64,000 bases of DNA, taken from F1-120-MAGs118 sp013360535. Its GTDB lineage: Bacteria > Planctomycetota > UBA1135 > GCA-002686595. Below are positions 17,533 to 25,968 of the stretch, in pieces. The position numbers were made by a program, and so were the translations under genes. The DNA is taken from NCBI GenBank assembly GCA_026647215.1, contig JAPKHC010000008.1, positions 1 to 64,000 of the forward strand, given 5' to 3'. The notes under the pieces are model-generated. The model was not told the DNA's origin. It searched no databases and worked only from the letters and a program-made list of their open reading frames with translations. The number at the start of each line of letters is the position of its first letter. The first letter of the stretch is position 1.

Positions 17533-17632
17533 AAGGCTTGTGGCGCGTGGAGGCTCCGAGAGCAGCGGCGAGGCCAGCCTGCGGGGCGATAGCCGTGCAA
17601 AGCCCCCTCGAAGAACAGCGACCCCGCATCGA

Positions 17633-20600
17633 ATGAAGCTCAAGTTCAAGACCCAGGCCTACCAAACGGCCGCCGTGCAGGCCGTGGTGGATTGCTTCGC
17701 CGGCCAGCCACCGGCCACCGCCGAGGCCATGAGCTACCGCATCGACCCCGGCACAGGGAAGCGCGGCACGGAAGACCTGTTTGCAGAGGGCTTCAAGAAC
17801 GCCGAGGTGAAGCTGTCGGAGCAGCAGCTGCTGGAGAACCTGCAAAAGGTGCAGCGGCACCAAAACCTGCCCATCTCGGACAAGCTGGTGAAAACCAAGG
17901 TCTCTCCGCTGAACCTGGACATCGAGATGGAGACGGGCACCGGCAAGACCTACTGCTATATCAAGACCATCTTCGAGCTGAACAGGCTCTACGGTTGGAG
18001 CAAGTTCATCATCGTCGTGCCCAGCATCGCCATCCGCGAAGGCGTGGCCAAGTCGCTGAAGATCACGGCCGAACACTTCCTCGAGGCCTACCAGAAGAAA
18101 GCGCGCTTCTTCATCTACAACTCCAAACAGCTGCACCAACTGGAGAGCTTCTCGTCCGACGCAGGCATCAACGTGATGGTGATCAACGTGCAGGCCTTCA
18201 ACGCCACCGGCAAGGATGCGCGGCGCATCTACGAGGAGCTGGACGACTTCCAGACCCGCCGCCCCATCGACGTGATCGCGGCGAACCGGCCCATCCTGAT
18301 CTTGGACGAGCCGCAGAAGATGGAAGGCGACAAGACGCTCGATTCGCTGGTGAACTTCAAGCCGCTGATGGTGCTGCGCTACTCGGCCACTCACAAGACA
18401 GCGCACAACAAGGTGCACCGACTGGACGCGCTGGACGCCTACAACCAGAAGCTGGTGAAGAAGATCGCGGTGCGCGGCATCGCCGTCAAAGGGCTGGCCG
18501 GCACCAACGGATACCTGTACCTGCAGTCAATCGAGATCTCCACGAAGAAGCCGCCTGAGGCGCGAGTGGAGTTGGAGAAGAAGTTCGCCAACGGGCAAAT
18601 CAAGCGTGTGCTGCGGAAACTGTGCAAGGGCGACAACCTTTTTAATCTGTCCGACGGGCTCGACCAGTATCGCGGCTACGTGGTGTCGGAGATTGATGCC
18701 AGGACCGACACGCTGAGCTTCACCAACGGCGTCGAGTTGTCCGTCGGCGAAGCGGCCGGCGACTTGAATGAGGCTACCCTACGCCACATCCAGATCCGCG
18801 AAGCTATCAAGGCACACTTCGACAAGGAACGCGCGCTGTTCCCACAAGGCGTGAAGGTGCTGACGCTTTTTTTCATCGACGAAGTGGCTAAGTACCGTGA
18901 CTACGCGGCGGTCGACGAAAAGGGCGAATACGCCCAAGCGTTCGAGCAGGAGTACCAAGCGCACTTAAACGAGGTGCTGGACTTGGAAGAGGCTGCCTAC
19001 GTCCAGTACCTCAAGGACATCCCAGTTGGAAAAACGCACAGTGGCTACTTCTCCATCGACAAGAAGAGTAAGCGCCTGGTCGACTCCGACGTGGCTGCGC
19101 GCGGCGAGAACGCGGGCCAATCGGACGATGTGGACGCCTACGACCTAATCCTGAAGGACAAGGAGCGGCTGCTGTCGCTGACCGAGCCGGTCCGCTTCAT
19201 CTTCTCGCACTCGGCGCTGCGCGAAGGTTGGGACAACCCCAACGTGTTCGTCATCTGCGCGCTGAAGCACAGCGACAACACGATCTCACGGCGGCAAGAG
19301 GTCGGTCGCGGCCTGCGGCTGTCTGTGAATCAGAATGGCGATCGCATGGACCATCCGGCGACGGTGCACGAAGTGAACGTGCTGACCGTGGTGGCTAGCG
19401 AGAGTTACAAGGAATTCGTCTCGGCACTGCAGAAGGACATCAGCGAATCTCTGTCTGCCCGGCCGCGGTTCGCAAACGAAGAGTACTTTACCGGCAAGGT
19501 GCTGCAAACCGCCACCGGCGACGTAACCGTCAGCCCGCAGCTGGCCAAGCAGATCTACAAGTACCTGCTAAGGAACGACTACACTGATGACAGCGACCGC
19601 ATCGCGGCGTCCTACCACGGGGCCAAGAACACCGGCACGCTGGCCGCGCTGCCGCAAGAGCTACAGCCCATCGCCGAGCAGGTCTATCAGCTGATCGACA
19701 GTGTCTTCAGTGACGAGCAGCTGCCGCAGTTCGAAGACGACCGTCGGCCGAAGAAGAACCCGCTCAACGACAACTTCGACAAACAGGAGTTTAAGGCGCT
19801 GTGGAACCGCATCAATCGCAAGGCTGCCTACAGCGTGTGCTTCGACTCAGCAGAGCTGGTTGGCAAGGCGGTCACGGAAATGAACCAGCACCTGCGAGTG
19901 ACCCCGATTCAGTACACCATCCAGCGTGGCGCGCAGACTGACAACACGACGCACGACCAACTGAAGTCTGGCGAAGGGTTTGTGATCGAGGCCACCGAAA
20001 CTGAATCAAATTATCAGCATTCGGTGCGCTCTGCAGTCAAGTACGACCTGATCGGCAACTTGGCCGAAGGTACGCAACTCACGCGGCGAACGGTGGTGGA
20101 CATCCTCAAGGGGCTGAATGCCACCGTATTTGCCCAGTATAAAACCAACCCCGAACATTTCATCGCGGAGGCCCGCCGGCTGATCAACGAGCAAAAGGCC
20201 ACGATGATCGTCGAGCACCTGACCTATGACCCGGTGGAAGAACGCTACGAATTGGGCATCTTCACCGCGGGCCAGACCAAACAGGACTTCAGCAAATCTG
20301 GCGCCAAGCTCGAACGGCACATTTACGACTACGTGCTGACCGACTCGGACACGGAGCGCAGGTTCGTCAAGGAACTCGATACGGCATCCGAGGTCGTGGT
20401 CTATGCCAAGCTGCCGCGCGGTTTTCTGATCCCCACCCCGGTGGGCGACTACAACCCCGACTGGGCTATTGCCTTCAAGGAAGGCGCGGTAAAGCACGTG
20501 TATTTCGTCGCCGAGACCAAGGGCTCGATGTCGTCAATGGAGCTTCGCAAGATAGAGGACACCAAAATCGATTGCGCTAGGAAGTTCTTCGATCGGTTGA

Positions 20601-20677
20601 ACTTGAAGTACGCGCCTGAAAACGTGAAGTACGACGTCGTCAACGGCTTCGACAAGCTGATGGAGTTGGTGAAGTAG
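17633..20677 (+). CDS. res: Type III restriction endonuclease/helicase subunit (Res)
   Basis: A 1014-residue type III Res. Helicase motifs: Walker A METGTGKTY, Walker B variant LILDEPQKM, motif III-like YSATH, and motif VI SRRQEVGRGLRL. The C-terminal endonuclease site of the PD-(D/E)XK type is seen in YNPDWAIAFK followed by VYFVAETKGS. Length and order match EcoP15I-like Res subunits. The start MKLKFKTQAYQTAA is the family start; the frame upstream covers the inverted repeat and is not protein-like. With Mod it cleaves unmethylated DNA after ATP-dependent communication between sites. No frameshift or missing motif is visible, so the locus is probably functional. Confidence 0.9.
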   Translation: MKLKFKTQAYQTAAVQAVVDCFAGQPPATAEAMSYRIDPGTGKRGTEDLFAEGFKNAEVKLSEQQLLENLQKVQRHQNLPISDKLVKTKVSPLNLDIEMETGTGKTYCYIKTIFELNRLYGWSKFIIVVPSIAIREGVAKSLKITAEHFLEAYQKKARFFIYNSKQLHQLESFSSDAGINVMVINVQAFNATGKDARRIYEELDDFQTRRPIDVIAANRPILILDEPQKMEGDKTLDSLVNFKPLMVLRYSATHKTAHNKVHRLDALDAYNQKLVKKIAVRGIAVKGLAGTNGYLYLQSIEISTKKPPEARVELEKKFANGQIKRVLRKLCKGDNLFNLSDGLDQYRGYVVSEIDARTDTLSFTNGVELSVGEAAGDLNEATLRHIQIREAIKAHFDKERALFPQGVKVLTLFFIDEVAKYRDYAAVDEKGEYAQAFEQEYQAHLNEVLDLEEAAYVQYLKDIPVGKTHSGYFSIDKKSKRLVDSDVAARGENAGQSDDVDAYDLILKDKERLLSLTEPVRFIFSHSALREGWDNPNVFVICALKHSDNTISRRQEVGRGLRLSVNQNGDRMDHPATVHEVNVLTVVASESYKEFVSALQKDISESLSARPRFANEEYFTGKVLQTATGDVTVSPQLAKQIYKYLLRNDYTDDSDRIAASYHGAKNTGTLAALPQELQPIAEQVYQLIDSVFSDEQLPQFEDDRRPKKNPLNDNFDKQEFKALWNRINRKAAYSVCFDSAELVGKAVTEMNQHLRVTPIQYTIQRGAQTDNTTHDQLKSGEGFVIEATETESNYQHSVRSAVKYDLIGNLAEGTQLTRRTVVDILKGLNATVFAQYKTNPEHFIAEARRLINEQKATMIVEHLTYDPVEERYELGIFTAGQTKQDFSKSGAKLERHIYDYVLTDSDTERRFVKELDTASEVVVYAKLPRGFLIPTPVGDYNPDWAIAFKEGAVKHVYFVAETKGSMSSMELRKIEDTKIDCARKFFDRLNLKYAPENVKYDVVNGFDKLMELVK

Positions 20678-20874
20678 GCGATCCGATCGCGACAGGCAAT
20701 GGGCGCCTCGTGCGGTGCCTGGTGGAAATTGGCGTAGTGGCAACGAGTGGTTGGCTCAGGAACGGGACAGCAGCGGCTGTCGTCCGAAGGCATCGTTCGG
20801 TGTTAGCTCGGTCGCTTTGGGTATTCACAGGGCGCCGCGGAGTTCACGCCCAGCGCGCTTCGGCTGGGCGCTGA

Positions 20875-21126
20875 TCACGACTCGCGATCTCCGACCCCGA
20901 GGCGAGCAGAAGCTACGAGTCGGAGCATCGCAATCGCCGCCGCATGGGCCTGAACCGCCGTCCGCGAATCCTCGACTCCCAATTGCGTGTACACGCGCGC
21001 GGTGAGTTTGATGTCCCGAGTGCCCGAGGATGCGCTGCGTGAACGCGAGCGGGACGCCGGAGCGTGCGAGGCGGGTGGCCGTCGTGTGGCGCAGGGCGTG
21101 GATGTGGAGGGAGCGTTGTGTGCGTC
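20875..21126 (-). pseudogene. Frameshifted tyrosine integrase remnant
   Basis: The catalytic C-terminus of a tyrosine recombinase is split over two frames. One frame reads HALRHTTATRLARSGVPLAF up to RILGHS; the other continues DIKLTARVYTQLGVEDSRTA to the stop at 20875. An extra G near 21017-21019 (CACTCGGGACATC) separates them; removing it gives an uninterrupted H-x-x-R, GHS and Tyr series. No intact N-terminal part is found upstream, so the gene is also truncated or further decayed. It lies about 300 bp from the tRNA-Ser fragment, the usual arrangement of an integrase at its attachment site. Confidence 0.7.
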
Positions 21127-21430
21127 GGTGCGCTCGATCGCTGTCGCCTTCGTCAGCCGCAGAGTCGCCGATCGGGTTCGGTTCCGACGCATCCGATCGG
21201 CGGTGTGGGCCGTCGACTCGAATCCAATCACTTTTGGCTTGCGGCCCCGGCGAGCCTGAGCAACGCCTGCTGCAGGTCGGGAGGCAGCACCGCCAGCAGA
21301 TCGAGGAGGGCGCGAGCTTCGGGGCGGACCGGTTCGTGGCAGGGCTGGTGGCCGTGCGGGGTGGGTGCACGACCCACACAAGCCACCGCAAACCCAGTGC
21401 TGTCAACGACTTGTGTCGCTCGTTGCTGCC

Positions 21431-21496
21431 CAGAATCAGCGGTTTTGAAAACCGCCAGGGGGCAACTCCTCGAGGGTTCGAATCCTTCCGCCTCCG
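21431..21496 (+). tRNA. tRNA-Ser(UGA) 3' fragment, attachment-site remnant
   Basis: A perfect anticodon arm (GCGGT, loop TTTGAAA, ACCGC) gives anticodon TGA. A variable arm follows, then a T arm (GAGGG, loop TTCGAAT, CCTTC with one G-U pair), and the acceptor 3' strand CGCCTCC plus discriminator G. The matching 5' acceptor (expected GGAGGCG) and D arm are absent upstream, so this is not a working tRNA gene. Such 3' halves are left at one end of an element that integrated into a tRNA gene. Confidence 0.7.
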
Positions 21497-21869
21497 CCCC
21501 ACGGCCCTGAAAACAGGGGTCGACCGGACAGTCGCGGACAGTCGCGGACTGGGTCGTGGCAGTGCTGGTGGCAGTGTCGCAGTGCCCCGAAACCGCTGCG
21601 GCCGGCGCTGCCACTTCGACCGGTCGGAAGCTCCTCCAACCGAACCGCAGGTACCGGTCGCGCGAGGAGACGATATCCACTCCCTCGCCTCCCAATCCTC
21701 ATCCGACCGACGATGGGCAGCCGTCCGTCAAGCTGACAAGCCCGCTGTGGCCCCTCCGGTGTGACCTGCCCGCGAATCGACGCACGTGCCATACTTCCGA
21801 CACGCCGTGTCTCGCTCAGGAGCTGGCCCTCGCCAGCGCCACTTGGAGTCTTGCCACGGACGCATCCCC

Positions 21870-22634
21870 ATGAGCGCGCTCATCATTCCGAGCTACATAC
21901 GGTCCGCCTGGGATCGGCGTTGCCTCCTCCGACTGCTCGACAGTGCGGAGAAGCAGAGCCTGCCATTCGAGCGGATCTATCTCGTCGACGATGCCAGCCC
22001 ATTGGGCTACGAGGTTCCGCACAAGAACGTCGATTGGATCAAGCTGAATTCCAACGGTGGACCGGCTAGAGCCAGAAACGAGGGTGTGGCGCGAGCTGTG
22101 GCCAGTGGGATCGAGGACGTTCTGTTCACCGACCACGACTGCATACTTCACCCGGAGTGGAACAGGAACATGTCCACCTTCCTTGGGCGAGGTGTTTTCG
22201 AAGCCGTTGGAGGAATGACCTACCCCTGGGGCAAGACCCTGCTCGACAAGTACCACGAGGTGAATGGCACTCTCGCGGGGAAATGGCTGCTCCCCGACCG
22301 CAAGGAGCTCTGGTACATGCCATCCCTCAACTTCGGCATGAAGAGCTTCGCGGCCGAGGAGTTCCCTTTCGACGAAAGGTTCCCGACTGCCGCCGGAGAA
22401 GACGTGGATGTATGCCTTCGGCTTCGCAGCAAGTATCGGATCGGTTTCTGTCCGGAGGCGGTTCTGTGGCACGACTTCGGCTATCGGAACTCGGTGACCG
22501 GGTTCCTTCGCTTCCTGCGGCTTTTCAAGAAGTACAAGAGTTCGAGCGCGACACTCTACGAGGGGCACACCGTTCTGATGTGGGACGCTTCCGAGTCGAT
22601 CTATCCGGGGAACATGCATGAGCCTCATCTATAA
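21870..22634 (+). CDS. Family 2 glycosyltransferase
   Basis: A 254-residue GT-A fold glycosyltransferase. It begins SALIIPSYIRSAWDRRCLLR, has the nucleotide-sugar site YLVDDAS, the pattern NGGPARARNEGV, a DxD-like TDHD near residue 88, and the catalytic region GEDVDVCLRLR near residue 190. No membrane segment is present. The start is the ATG at 21870 just before the family's first strand. Its last 17 bp overlap the radical SAM gene. GC is lower than the backbone. Donor and acceptor are unknown; the context suggests it decorates a molecule also handled by the two downstream enzymes. Confidence 0.8.
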   Translation: MSALIIPSYIRSAWDRRCLLRLLDSAEKQSLPFERIYLVDDASPLGYEVPHKNVDWIKLNSNGGPARARNEGVARAVASGIEDVLFTDHDCILHPEWNRNMSTFLGRGVFEAVGGMTYPWGKTLLDKYHEVNGTLAGKWLLPDRKELWYMPSLNFGMKSFAAEEFPFDERFPTAAGEDVDVCLRLRSKYRIGFCPEAVLWHDFGYRNSVTGFLRFLRLFKKYKSSSATLYEGHTVLMWDASESIYPGNMHEPHL

Positions 22635-23640
22635 GCTCAAGACAGCGCAGCCAACCTTCCTGCACGGCGTTCACGACTATTTCGGCGAGATCCGACCATT
22701 TGCGGAACGCGTCGGGAACCCGTTGCTCAAGGTCCCGATGGTCGCGCTGAAGTCTCTCGAGTGGGCCATCTACAGGTGGCACAAGACGCCCATTCGCAGG
22801 TTCTATGGCGTCAAGGGCAACGAGCTGATCTACATGATCACGAACGCCTGCAACGACAGGTGTCCGAAGTGCGCCATCTGGGAGAGACCCGAGTCCCGCG
22901 CGGAACGACTCAGTATCGAGCGATTCCTCGTTTGCCTTCGCAGGCTGCACCAGAACTTGTATCAGGTGACCCTCACGGGCGGTGAGCCCCTCCTGTTCAA
23001 GAAGGATGTGCTTGCCATTGCCGAGGAGGCCCATCGCCTTGACGTGCCGATGGTGACGATCACGAATGGGCGGTTCATCGATCAGGAGTTCCTCGAGACA
23101 TACAAGAGCTTCGGCCACATCCTCGTGATCTCCGTCGACTCCGTTCAACGCGACAAGTGGAACGAGTTCAGGGGTCGGAAGAGCTTCGACATCGTCATGC
23201 CAAAGATCCTAATGGCACGCGAGATTCTGGGAGACCAGCTCCGCATCCAGTCCGTGTTGTCGGTCGAGTCCGCAGCTGAGGTCAAGAAAGTGATCGAATG
23301 GTGCCGAGAGCGCCGCATCCAGCACAACTCACAGATGTATCAGGATTTCGGAACGAAGTTTTGGCGAAGCACCGCCACGCCGCAACAGATGGTCGAGGAT
23401 CCAACACCCTGCGCGGCACGCAAGAACATCTGCGTCTACCCGAACGGCGACGTGGTCAAGTGCTTTGATCATCGGAGAATACCGGTCGCCAAGGCTCCAC
23501 TGGGCAATATCGCCGATCAAGACATCATCGAGATCCTCTCCTCCAAGCGCTCCGTCGAGGTCTCGAGGGCAATGAAGACCTGCAACCTCCCCTGCAAGAG
23601 CATGTCCTGCAACAAGCCGCAAGTGGAACTGTTCAAGTGA
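22618..23640 (+). CDS. Radical SAM protein with SPASM-like C-terminus
   Basis: A 340-residue radical SAM enzyme. The cluster motif is C78-x3-C82-x2-C85 (ACNDRCPKC), followed by the SAM-binding TLTGGEPLLF. The C-terminal 80 residues contain at least six cysteines (PCAARKNIC, GDVVKCFDH, TCNLPCKSMSC), as in SPASM domains that hold auxiliary Fe-S clusters. The first 65 residues precede the barrel and are basic and aromatic. It overlaps the glycosyltransferase by 17 bp and abuts the kinase through TGATG. SPASM enzymes modify peptides, or carbohydrates in BtrN-like cases; no precursor peptide gene is evident, so the substrate is open. Confidence 0.85.
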   Translation: MSLIYKLKTAQPTFLHGVHDYFGEIRPFAERVGNPLLKVPMVALKSLEWAIYRWHKTPIRRFYGVKGNELIYMITNACNDRCPKCAIWERPESRAERLSIERFLVCLRRLHQNLYQVTLTGGEPLLFKKDVLAIAEEAHRLDVPMVTITNGRFIDQEFLETYKSFGHILVISVDSVQRDKWNEFRGRKSFDIVMPKILMAREILGDQLRIQSVLSVESAAEVKKVIEWCRERRIQHNSQMYQDFGTKFWRSTATPQQMVEDPTPCAARKNICVYPNGDVVKCFDHRRIPVAKAPLGNIADQDIIEILSSKRSVEVSRAMKTCNLPCKSMSCNKPQVELFK

Positions 23641-24188
23641 TGGATCGGCAGCCCGATGTCATCGTCATCCGTGGGGCGCCCGGGGTGGGCAAGTCCTCGA
23701 CGGCAAAGTGGCTGGCCGGGTCATTCCCCGGAGGCTCGCGAGTTGAGGTGGACGTCCTCCGGAAGATGGTCATCTCCGTGAACTGGAAGAAACAGGACGA
23801 GCACGTCCTCATGCTGGATGTCGCAGCAGGTCTCGTGCATGATCTCGCTGAGGCCGGCTTTCGGCCGGTGATCGTTGTGGACACCTTCAGCGGCGACAAA
23901 GTCACGCGATTCCTTGAGATCCTGCGCACGCAACGCGAAACGAGGACCTTCCTCGTGTTCTCGCTGTATGCCTCCGAAACCTCGCTCCAGCAGCGTTTGC
24001 ACGAACGCCCCAGCGATGAGTTCAGAGACTTCGAGATCGCCAAAAGACTGAACGATGACATACACCGGTTCCCCGCTCCCGGCGAACAGCTAGTCGACAG
24101 TTCGGATCTCTCGCCAGACCAAGTTGCCAACCTCATCATGCAGTACATCGCATCCACACCTGCCGCCCGCGGCGTCGAAAGAACTTGA
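23640..24188 (+). CDS. P-loop kinase/NTPase (AAA_33-like)
   Basis: A 182-residue P-loop protein: Walker A GAPGVGKSS at residues 12-20, a Walker B-type strand VIVVDTFSGD near residue 80, and a lid-like helix with Arg residues (SLQQRLHERPSDEFRD). The size and pattern match small-molecule kinases such as shikimate/gluconate or AAA_33 types. The ATG at 23640 overlaps the stop of the radical SAM gene; a GTG three bases earlier is possible. The tight coupling implies the three enzymes work on one pathway, perhaps phosphorylating a sugar or a modified product. Confidence 0.75.
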   Translation: MDRQPDVIVIRGAPGVGKSSTAKWLAGSFPGGSRVEVDVLRKMVISVNWKKQDEHVLMLDVAAGLVHDLAEAGFRPVIVVDTFSGDKVTRFLEILRTQRETRTFLVFSLYASETSLQQRLHERPSDEFRDFEIAKRLNDDIHRFPAPGEQLVDSSDLSPDQVANLIMQYIASTPAARGVERT

Positions 24189-24554
24189 GGTTACGTGCTT
24201 TCGAATTGCTGGCCTCTACCCCCAGAAGCTGCGCCTTTGACAGCGGTGGCCCTCCAACGGTATACACGATGAACACCCCTGACGCAGCTCCCCAATTGGG
24301 TACCGTCGCTACTTCATGCTCGATCTTCGATTGTGACCGCTCCGCGAACTCGAACCCTCCAATTCAAGAATCGACAGTATCCGGTGCGGGATAGAGCGAA
24401 GTTGGGACATCCGGCGGTGGCTGGCGCTTAGGGGCCACGAGGGGCTGACAGTCCGGGCACTGGCGGAGCGCAGCGGGATCCCGGCCGGAATTTTGCTACG
24501 GTGGGCGTGATTCAGTTCTCGATTGCCGCTCCACCCCCGTCGCAATCACGCCAA
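24189..24554. other. Intergenic region after the GT/radical SAM/kinase cassette
   Basis: Mixed composition with no confident gene. A 41-codon open frame on the plus strand at 24269-24394 begins MNTPDAAPQLGT and contains two Cys, but it has no clear ribosome site. The stretch marks the boundary between the cassette and the truncated nuclease gene. Confidence 0.35.
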
Positions 24555-25960
24555 TCACGTGGCAACGCGGGCCCGAAGCAACTCCCGCAGGGGAATGACG
24601 CGCGGATATGGCGATGTCCGGCCAAGGTTGATCACCGGCTTGTTACGCGCGTCCGACTCGAAGGCTTCTATAAGCTCCATGAGGGCGCTGCCGTTCCACG
24701 CCAATTCGCGATAGACCGGGTCTGGCCGCGTTCGGAACAGGGCGTAGATGTGCTCCTCATCATCCGCGCCGGCGCCTGCCTCCCACGCAGCAATACCGCG
24801 GAAACTCGCATGCTGCCTCAGCTCGAGCCGGAGCTGCGAGCGCGTGTAAACGCGAAATCCTGGCTCGCGAAGCACCAACAGCCCAGGCGCAACAACGGCG
24901 TCATCCGTTCGCAGAACCACGTGGCGCGCGCGCGATAGATTGGGGTGGACGTGCAGGGCCCCGTTCCGGCGACCGAGCCTCACAAAGACAAAGCCACCGT
25001 CAGCAGCCGCAAGTCGGGCCTGCGCCTCGTTGCGGTACCACGCCGCGAGCACCATGTGTTCAGCGGGTGGGAGGGCCCTGTAACCCGAGCCAAATATGTC
25101 CGCCTCCGGCAACCTAAGCGCGCCGTAGGGCACGGTCTCCTCTCTTGCCGTGTAGGCCTCGGAGACGTGATAGCTGACCCGCTCCTGCGCGGTTGTGCGA
25201 TTGCTGAGGTGAGACAGCACCGCGCTCAGAAACTTCTCCAATGCCTCGAAGCCCCGAGCGAGCCCGTTGTCGTCGGGAGCAACGCCGAACGCCCCCAGCC
25301 CCGGAAGGATCTCGTGATAGCCGTTGAATGTCGCAGGCGCACTCTGCCCGCCCGGGTAAAGCACATATGCCCCTTGGGAGCGCCGGATCGCGTCTCGGTA
25401 GGCGTGCATCTTCAGCAGATCCTGGCGCTTGTAATTGCCCTGCGTCTCTTCGTCCGCATCATCCGCGCCCTCCGCGCCAAAGAGCGCGTCGATGTCCTCA
25501 ACGCGATACTTGGCGTCAAAGTGCACGTGCACCAAGAGCTCGCGCCGCTCCGCCTCCGCCTCAGCCATGCCTTCTGGCCAGAACGTTAGCGTGTAGTCGG
25601 GATTTAGCCTCCGCGTCCAGCTTCCTGCCTGGTGGCTCTCCTTGGCGACGTCGAAACGACGGTTGTAAGAAAAGCGCGCGTTGAGCCGCCGGCCATCCTC
25701 CGAGAATGCGCCGTCGAAGGGCCCGAGCTCGGATTGTTTTCGCAATCGAAGATTCGGCAAGCCATCGTCCAGTCCTTCAACAAGCTCTTCGATCGCCGGA
25801 CGGCTTCCGCCCCTGCACTTGCGGCAAAACCAACCGAGCAGCTCAAAGAAAAGCCAGTACTCGTAAAGGCTAGCGACATCGCGCTGGCCCACGCGAAAGA
25901 GGTCCTCCCCGCCCTTCCATGAAATCTCGGCCGCGGTGCTGTGGTGTTCACGCCTGACTT
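24555..25960 (-). pseudogene. Truncated PD-(D/E)XK nuclease, DUF2357-like
   Basis: About 469 residues of a restriction-type nuclease survive. Near the break there is SWKGGEDLFRVG and a helix SLYEYWLFFELLGWF. The catalytic core is PDYTLTFWPEG, then HVHFDAKYRVED (D-x-K), then DLLKMHAYRDAIRRSQGAYV. This order is that of DUF2357/PDDEXK_7 proteins, usually encoded with a McrB-like GTPase or AAA partner. The 5' end is replaced by the transposon end at about 25940-25968; the open frame continues into it only by chance. No partner gene is found on the far side of the transposon. Probably inactive. Confidence 0.65.
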
Positions 25961-25968
25961 TCCGAGTT
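25940..25968 (+). repeat. Left terminal inverted repeat of the transposon
   Basis: Reads TGTGGTGTTCACGCC, then TGAC and TTTCCGAGTT. Against the right end it matches TGTGG, the following G, TCA, CGC and the entire last ten bases, with one gap. The stop codon of the transposase at 25948 lies inside it. Confidence 0.65.

Noticed and set aside
21228..21695. Minus-strand open frame of 155 codons containing a GFEPS-type peptide
   Set aside because: The peptide is the translation of the tRNA-Ser T arm, a well-known false protein; the rest has no family signature. Its last part (from about 21330) might be decayed integrase-flanking sequence but cannot be supported as a gene.
24340..24370. A T-arm-like sequence on the minus strand (GGAGGGTTCGAG) that might indicate a tRNA
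   Set aside because: No anticodon arm or acceptor pairing could be built around it.
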